Below are positions 44,636 through 47,676 of a stretch of 47,676 nucleotides of DNA, one piece after another (the stretch's first letter is position 1; every line of letters begins with the position of its first letter). The translations under genes were made by a program, and so were the position numbers. The notes under the pieces are model-generated. The model was not told where the DNA came from. It did no database searches and worked only from the letters and a program-made list of their open reading frames with translations. This stretch comes from Opitutales bacterium. Its GTDB lineage: Bacteria > Verrucomicrobiota > Verrucomicrobiia > Opitutales > Coraliomargaritaceae. The stretch is from NCBI GenBank assembly GCA_018607135.1, contig JABBCA010000101.1:1-47676 (forward strand), written 5' to 3'.

Positions 44636-45106
44636 ATGGACAAGACACGCTTTTTTAACGCTCTGATCGAGACACTACGTGAAGAATTAATACACGCAGT
44701 GAATGCGTCAAAGGATGCCGCTGAATATGCAACCAACGAGGAATCGCGTGCGGAATCGCAATGGGATACTCAAGGGCTCGAAGCGTCTTACCTCGCTGCG
44801 GGTCAAGCAGGCCAGGCTAAGCAATGGGCCGAGGCGATCGAGGAGCTCCAGTCGGAGCGTGAAGATTTACTCAAGACAAATAACACTGTCTCGCTGGGGG
44901 CCTTGTTTAAATGCGATATTGGCGGCAGCGAAGAAATCTTCTTTTTCGCCGGCGTCGCTGGGGGCCAAGTAATCGATGTCGACGAGATGCAAGTTACCGT
45001 CCTCAATTCGCATTCGCCCTTAGCCTCACGAGTCTTAGGCCGCAAAGTAGGTGACTCTTTTGTGCTGCCCAATGGCAACACCGGTGAAGTGCTGCATATT
45101 GAGTGA
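44636..45106 (+). CDS. GreA/GreB-type transcription elongation factor-like protein
   Basis: A 156-residue protein. The N-terminal half (about 1-80) is a long coiled coil with acidic residues at the turn (NEESRAE), and the C-terminal half (about 82-156) is a GreA/B FKBP-like domain (VSLGALFKCD..., VTVLNSHSPLASRVLGRKVGDSF). GreA and GreB insert a coiled coil into the RNA polymerase secondary channel to rescue backtracked complexes. The head differs from canonical GreA, so it may be a Gfh- or Rnk-like relative. It stands alone. Confidence 0.78.
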   Translation: MDKTRFFNALIETLREELIHAVNASKDAAEYATNEESRAESQWDTQGLEASYLAAGQAGQAKQWAEAIEELQSEREDLLKTNNTVSLGALFKCDIGGSEEIFFFAGVAGGQVIDVDEMQVTVLNSHSPLASRVLGRKVGDSFVLPNGNTGEVLHIE

Positions 45107-45518
45107 GTTTTTCGCTCGTTAAGAGAGGCAGCTAAAGTCCCTAGCTTGCTGTGTGTAACTACCCATCAGTCGCTTAGGGTAAGACACGCCTCGTTTCGAA
45201 AGCGAGTTCGCATCGTTTGGGTTTCAACCCTGATTATGCAATAGGATGAGCAAGGTGCTCGGCAACTGACGAAGCTCGGCAGAGCGAAGATGGTGCACCT
45301 CTTGAGGTGTGCCCGAAGGGAAGGCGAAACGGGTGCCCTTTGGGCGGTTTCAACGAACAAGGCCGATGGAGCGTATAAACATACGTGACTGCTGGCCTGA
45401 CAGGTAGCCATGTGCCTTGGTCGCCTAAGGAATTTTTGAGCACCCTCTTGGTGAGCACATTTCTAATGCGATGCATTAGAAATGTGCCTTATATAGAGAA
45501 ACTTACAAATTGAATCGC
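45107..45518. other. Hairpin-rich non-coding region
   Basis: No credible gene is seen, but hairpins follow each other closely: GAGCA/TGCTC (45248-45260); GCTC/GAGC (45274-45285); a 10-bp stem GGTGCACCTC/GAGGTGTGCC (45292-45313); CGTAT/ATACG (45372-45385); and a long arm pair of 15 nt around GAT (45454-45487, one A bulge). Earlier CTCGTTT/AAAGCGAG and GGGTT/AACCC stems lie at 45190-45230. Such density suggests a structured RNA or a repeat family; strand is not known. Confidence 0.45.
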
Positions 45519-45542
45519 GGTTCTTCGCTATTTTTAGTGGAT
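45519..45542 (+). repeat. 24-bp terminal inverted repeat, left copy
   Basis: These 24 bases begin GGTTCTTCGCT and end TTTTTAGTGGAT. They are a perfect reverse complement of 46231-46254 and lie outside the GxxExxY gene on its 5' side. Confidence 0.9.
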
Positions 45543-45705
45543 AACGCGTTCGCTTGCCTTCGAGTTTTTAACTGATGATTTGTCACAACCGCTAGCGCTA
45601 GAGTTGCCCTTCCTCCTTCGTCTTTCAGGCTACGGCGGACGAGTCGGGCGAGTATGGGGAGGAAATGATTGTCCTTGAATCACGAAGCAGGCAGGCAAAG
45701 CGCTT

Positions 45706-46086
45706 ATGGATGAATATACTGAACTCACGGGAACGATTATTGGGGCGGCCATGGAAGTGCACAGCCATTGGGGACCTGGGCTGATTGAAAGTATTTATGA
45801 GAAAAGCCTGGCACATGAGCTTCAACTGCGTGGCGTTAAGGTGCAAAGGCAAGTGAAGCTTCAACTCAAATACAAGGATCTCGAATTGGACGACGATTTC
45901 ACGCTCGACCTCATCGCGGATGGAAAAGTCATCGTTGAGCTGAAAGTCGTGAAAGAACTTGCTCCAATACATCAGGCTCAACTGATGACCTATATGAAAC
46001 TGACAGACTGCAAAATTGGGCCATTAATCAACTTCAATGTCGTCCACCTCAAAGAAGGTATCCGGCGATTGACACTTCCAAATTGA
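45706..46086 (+). CDS. GxxExxY protein
   Basis: A 126-residue protein of the GxxExxY family, named for G25-x-x-E28-x-x-Y31 in the stretch GPGLIESIYEKSL. The centre (about 60-95) with DDDFTLDLIADGKVIVELKVVKEL has the D...ExK order seen in PD-(D/E)XK nucleases, so a nuclease-like fold is likely. Its biological function is unknown. The gene is the only one inside a pair of perfect 24-bp inverted repeats. Confidence 0.85.
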   Translation: MDEYTELTGTIIGAAMEVHSHWGPGLIESIYEKSLAHELQLRGVKVQRQVKLQLKYKDLELDDDFTLDLIADGKVIVELKVVKELAPIHQAQLMTYMKLTDCKIGPLINFNVVHLKEGIRRLTLPN

Positions 46087-46230
46087 GACAAACCTGTCTC
46101 CCTTCTTGTCCGCCGTAGCTCGAAGAGCGTAGGAGGAAACCTCCCCCCTCTAACCCGCGTAGCGGGTGGTTGTGAAACTTAATACGCTATGGCCCGTCTC
46201 TGCAGTCATTGCCATTTTAGTTTTTGATTG

Positions 46231-46254
46231 ATCCACTAAAAATAGCGAAGAACC
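46231..46254 (-). repeat. 24-bp terminal inverted repeat, right copy
   Basis: The exact reverse complement of 45519-45542. It lies 144 bp after the GxxExxY stop codon and about 50 bp before the end of the convergent esterase gene. Confidence 0.9.
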
Positions 46255-46305
46255 TGAATCCTATTGCTCAGAAAGTCCGTTTGCATAGTTCGGGTTAAAA
46301 GAAGA

Positions 46306-47193
46306 TCAACGATTAAGGACGGACTCACATTCGTTCGACCCGAGTTTTTTTCCGACGGTCAGCTGCATCCATGCTTCACATAGCTTTGGCCACATTTCAG
46401 CAGCACCATTTCCAGCTCGCATGCCAAAACCATGGCCTCCTACAGGCAATATATGTAATTCAAATGGAACGTTTGCCGACTCTAGGGCAGAGCCCATTAC
46501 TAAACTACTCTTCACAAATCGGTCATCCGAGGCCACAAACAAAAACATTGGCGGAGTCTCCTCATCCAACTTCAGCTCTGGAGTCAGTGAGCCATTCGTT
46601 CCTCGATCCAGATATGCTGGATAGATTAATATCGTGAAGTCAGGTCGTGCAGATTCCGCATCCAATCGATCTACGGGTTCGTAAAGTGCTTCAGCATAGC
46701 GTGTGCTCGCGCGAGCACTCAAACTACCTCCTGCCGAAAAACCTAAGATCCCAATTTTGTCCGAATCAACATTCCAAGTTTCTCGCAAACCTCTCACGCA
46801 ACGAATTGCACGCAGTGCATCCTGCAATGCGCCAGATTCTTTCTTGGGAACGCGGTAGTGTAAAACAAATGCAGTATATCCTAAATCACTCAACCAATCA
46901 GCAACCTCGTAGCCTTCTTTATCCACCGCTAAAATGTTATAGCCACCACCTGGACATATAATTACGGCAGCACCATTCGCATTTTCTGGATTCGCTTCAT
47001 AAACGATCAGTTTCGGGTCAGTCACACGCTCGATACGAGTGACATTTCCTGTGTTGGTTGCAGAAATTAAAGGTGGGCTTTTCGCTTCGGATTCCCCAGG
47101 GACCGCATTAGACCACAGTTGAATCTCTTTATAGTTACTGGCATGGAGTTGCATCATTGAGATCAATAAGAATAAAATGAGAGATGTTTTCAT
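46306..47193 (-). CDS. Exported alpha/beta-hydrolase (acetyl esterase/lipase-like)
   Basis: A 295-residue hydrolase. I choose ATG 47193, giving a signal peptide MKTSLILFLLISMMQLHA; a longer reading from 47283 adds 30 residues with no signal. The oxyanion motif PGGGYN is near 81-86, the nucleophile S153 sits in GFSAGG, and the catalytic Asp (ASDDRFV) and His (VGGHGFGMR) follow. It probably removes acetyl or other short acyl groups from polysaccharides in the periplasm. The family is BD-FAE/axe-like; the substrate is inferred only. The gene stands alone, its stop facing the GxxExxY cassette. Confidence 0.85.
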   Translation of the reverse strand: MKTSLILFLLISMMQLHASNYKEIQLWSNAVPGESEAKSPPLISATNTGNVTRIERVTDPKLIVYEANPENANGAAVIICPGGGYNILAVDKEGYEVADWLSDLGYTAFVLHYRVPKKESGALQDALRAIRCVRGLRETWNVDSDKIGILGFSAGGSLSARASTRYAEALYEPVDRLDAESARPDFTILIYPAYLDRGTNGSLTPELKLDEETPPMFLFVASDDRFVKSSLVMGSALESANVPFELHILPVGGHGFGMRAGNGAAEMWPKLCEAWMQLTVGKKLGSNECESVLNR

Positions 47194-47676
47194 AGCTACA
47201 TTGCTTGAGGCGAAGGTGGATCGCAGACTCGGCACGTTAACGACCTTACTCCGTATATGTCGATAGACTTTCGATTCGTCCACTTGGTTAAATCTGAAAG
47301 GTTAGCGAGGTGCTATTCGTTCTTTAGTAGAGTAGTGAACACCAAGCCTGTTTGTGTCAAAAAAGTTGGCTACACGGAGTCCATCTGAGTTGCCGCCTAT
47401 CATCTTAAAAAGCTACAAGCTCAAGTGTATCATCAAGATCATCGGTATGAGTGATCTGATAGAAGCACTGCGTGCAGGTTTTGCAGAGCGAATCCGTGCC
47501 CCAACTCAGAAATGCCTCTCAAGCCCTTCGGCAGACAGAATAGGAAGCCCCATAAAATAAGTATCGAAAAAATAGATACTCAAAGAGCCCGCAAGATGGT
47601 GGCTGAGCGCTCGTTTTTTTTTAACGCTCCCCGAGCTGGGGCACGAGTGATGGAACTGGAGCAAGCTTGCTTGCGC
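47194..47676. other. Unresolved right edge
   Basis: I see no convincing gene here. A 68-codon frame at 47354-47560 has no recognisable features and is probably chance. A second plus-strand frame opening at ATG 47596 runs through the window end and cannot be judged. The end has a T9 tract near 47614-47622 and a perfect 12-bp palindrome AGCAAGCTTGCT (47660-47671). Confidence 0.35.

Larger units (their letters stand above)
45519..46254 (+). mobile_element. Inverted-repeat-bounded GxxExxY cassette (736 bp)
   Basis: A compact unit: perfect 24-bp inverted repeats at both ends, a single GxxExxY gene inside, and imperfect inner arms as well (31-nt blocks at 45610-45640 and 46108-46138 agree in 25 positions; TCACAACC at 45583-45590 pairs with 46168-46175). 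TGAATC lies just outside both ends (45511-45516, 46255-46260), though two extra bases intervene on the left. It has no transposase, so it may be a non-autonomous transposable element or a cassette moved by another system. This is inferred from structure only. Confidence 0.6.

Noticed and set aside
45166-45476. Minus-strand reading frames in the hairpin-rich region.
   Set aside because: The composition is driven by the hairpins, and the product has no domain character.
47194-47283. A 30-residue N-terminal extension of the exported esterase.
   Set aside because: It would bury the signal peptide; the ATG at 47193 gives a normal exported protein.
47354-47560. A 68-residue plus-strand reading frame near the right edge.
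   Set aside because: No motif, no clear ribosome-binding site and no partner; probably chance.

Overview
The window looks like a chromosomal segment of a Gram-negative bacterium. I lean to Verrucomicrobiota (Opitutae/Puniceicoccales-like). The reasons are impressionistic: an aa3/caa3 oxidase cluster with a cytochrome-c-tailed subunit II, a nadD-rsfS pair, verrucomicrobial-style secreted proteins with degenerate DxDGD calcium repeats next to a giant RHS protein, GxxExxY genes and REP-like hairpins. No marker gene settles the lineage.

About 1-21,970 is accessory DNA. It starts with a Wadjet-type operon on the minus strand (jetA, jetB and a jetC that stops after 278 codons). Next comes a mobilisation module on the plus strand: a MobF (TrwC/TraI-like) relaxase-helicase, a small unknown protein and a type IV coupling protein, with a strong oriT-like cluster of inverted repeats just upstream. 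No mating-pair-formation genes and no integrase are visible. Then come an HNH-ABC ATPase fusion that looks like a defence effector, several small XRE-type regulators with unknown partners, and a secreted cassette: two small exported proteins, a 2,056-residue RHS/YD-repeat protein ending in a GH-E-type nuclease toxin, and a SUKH immunity protein. A helicase-associated-repeat protein is the last gene before an initiator-type tRNA-Met. The accessory block lies on the 3' side of that tRNA, which fits a tRNA-targeted genomic island whose other end is outside the window.

About 22,200-33,300 is ordinary chromosome: two-component proteins (a single-domain regulator, a PAS histidine kinase with its response regulator, a hybrid kinase), a cupin, a DegT-type sugar aminotransferase, ExoD, nadD-rsfS, a TruC-like pseudouridine synthase and an Rrf2-type regulator.

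About 33,400-44,200 is a respiratory locus: a DASS transporter, then the haem-copper oxidase genes ctaCDEF with a terminator before ctaG. Beyond these lie a divergent azurin-like lipoprotein and the haem A pathway genes ctaA and ctaB with a DUF420 protein. Together these genes build a cytochrome c oxidase, make its haem A cofactor and probably supply a cupredoxin electron carrier.

About 44,200-47,676 is gene-poor: a GreA/B-like factor, a hairpin-rich non-coding stretch, and a GxxExxY gene enclosed by perfect 24-bp inverted repeats with further matching inner arms. That last unit is the most unusual structure in the window. An exported esterase and an unresolved right edge follow.
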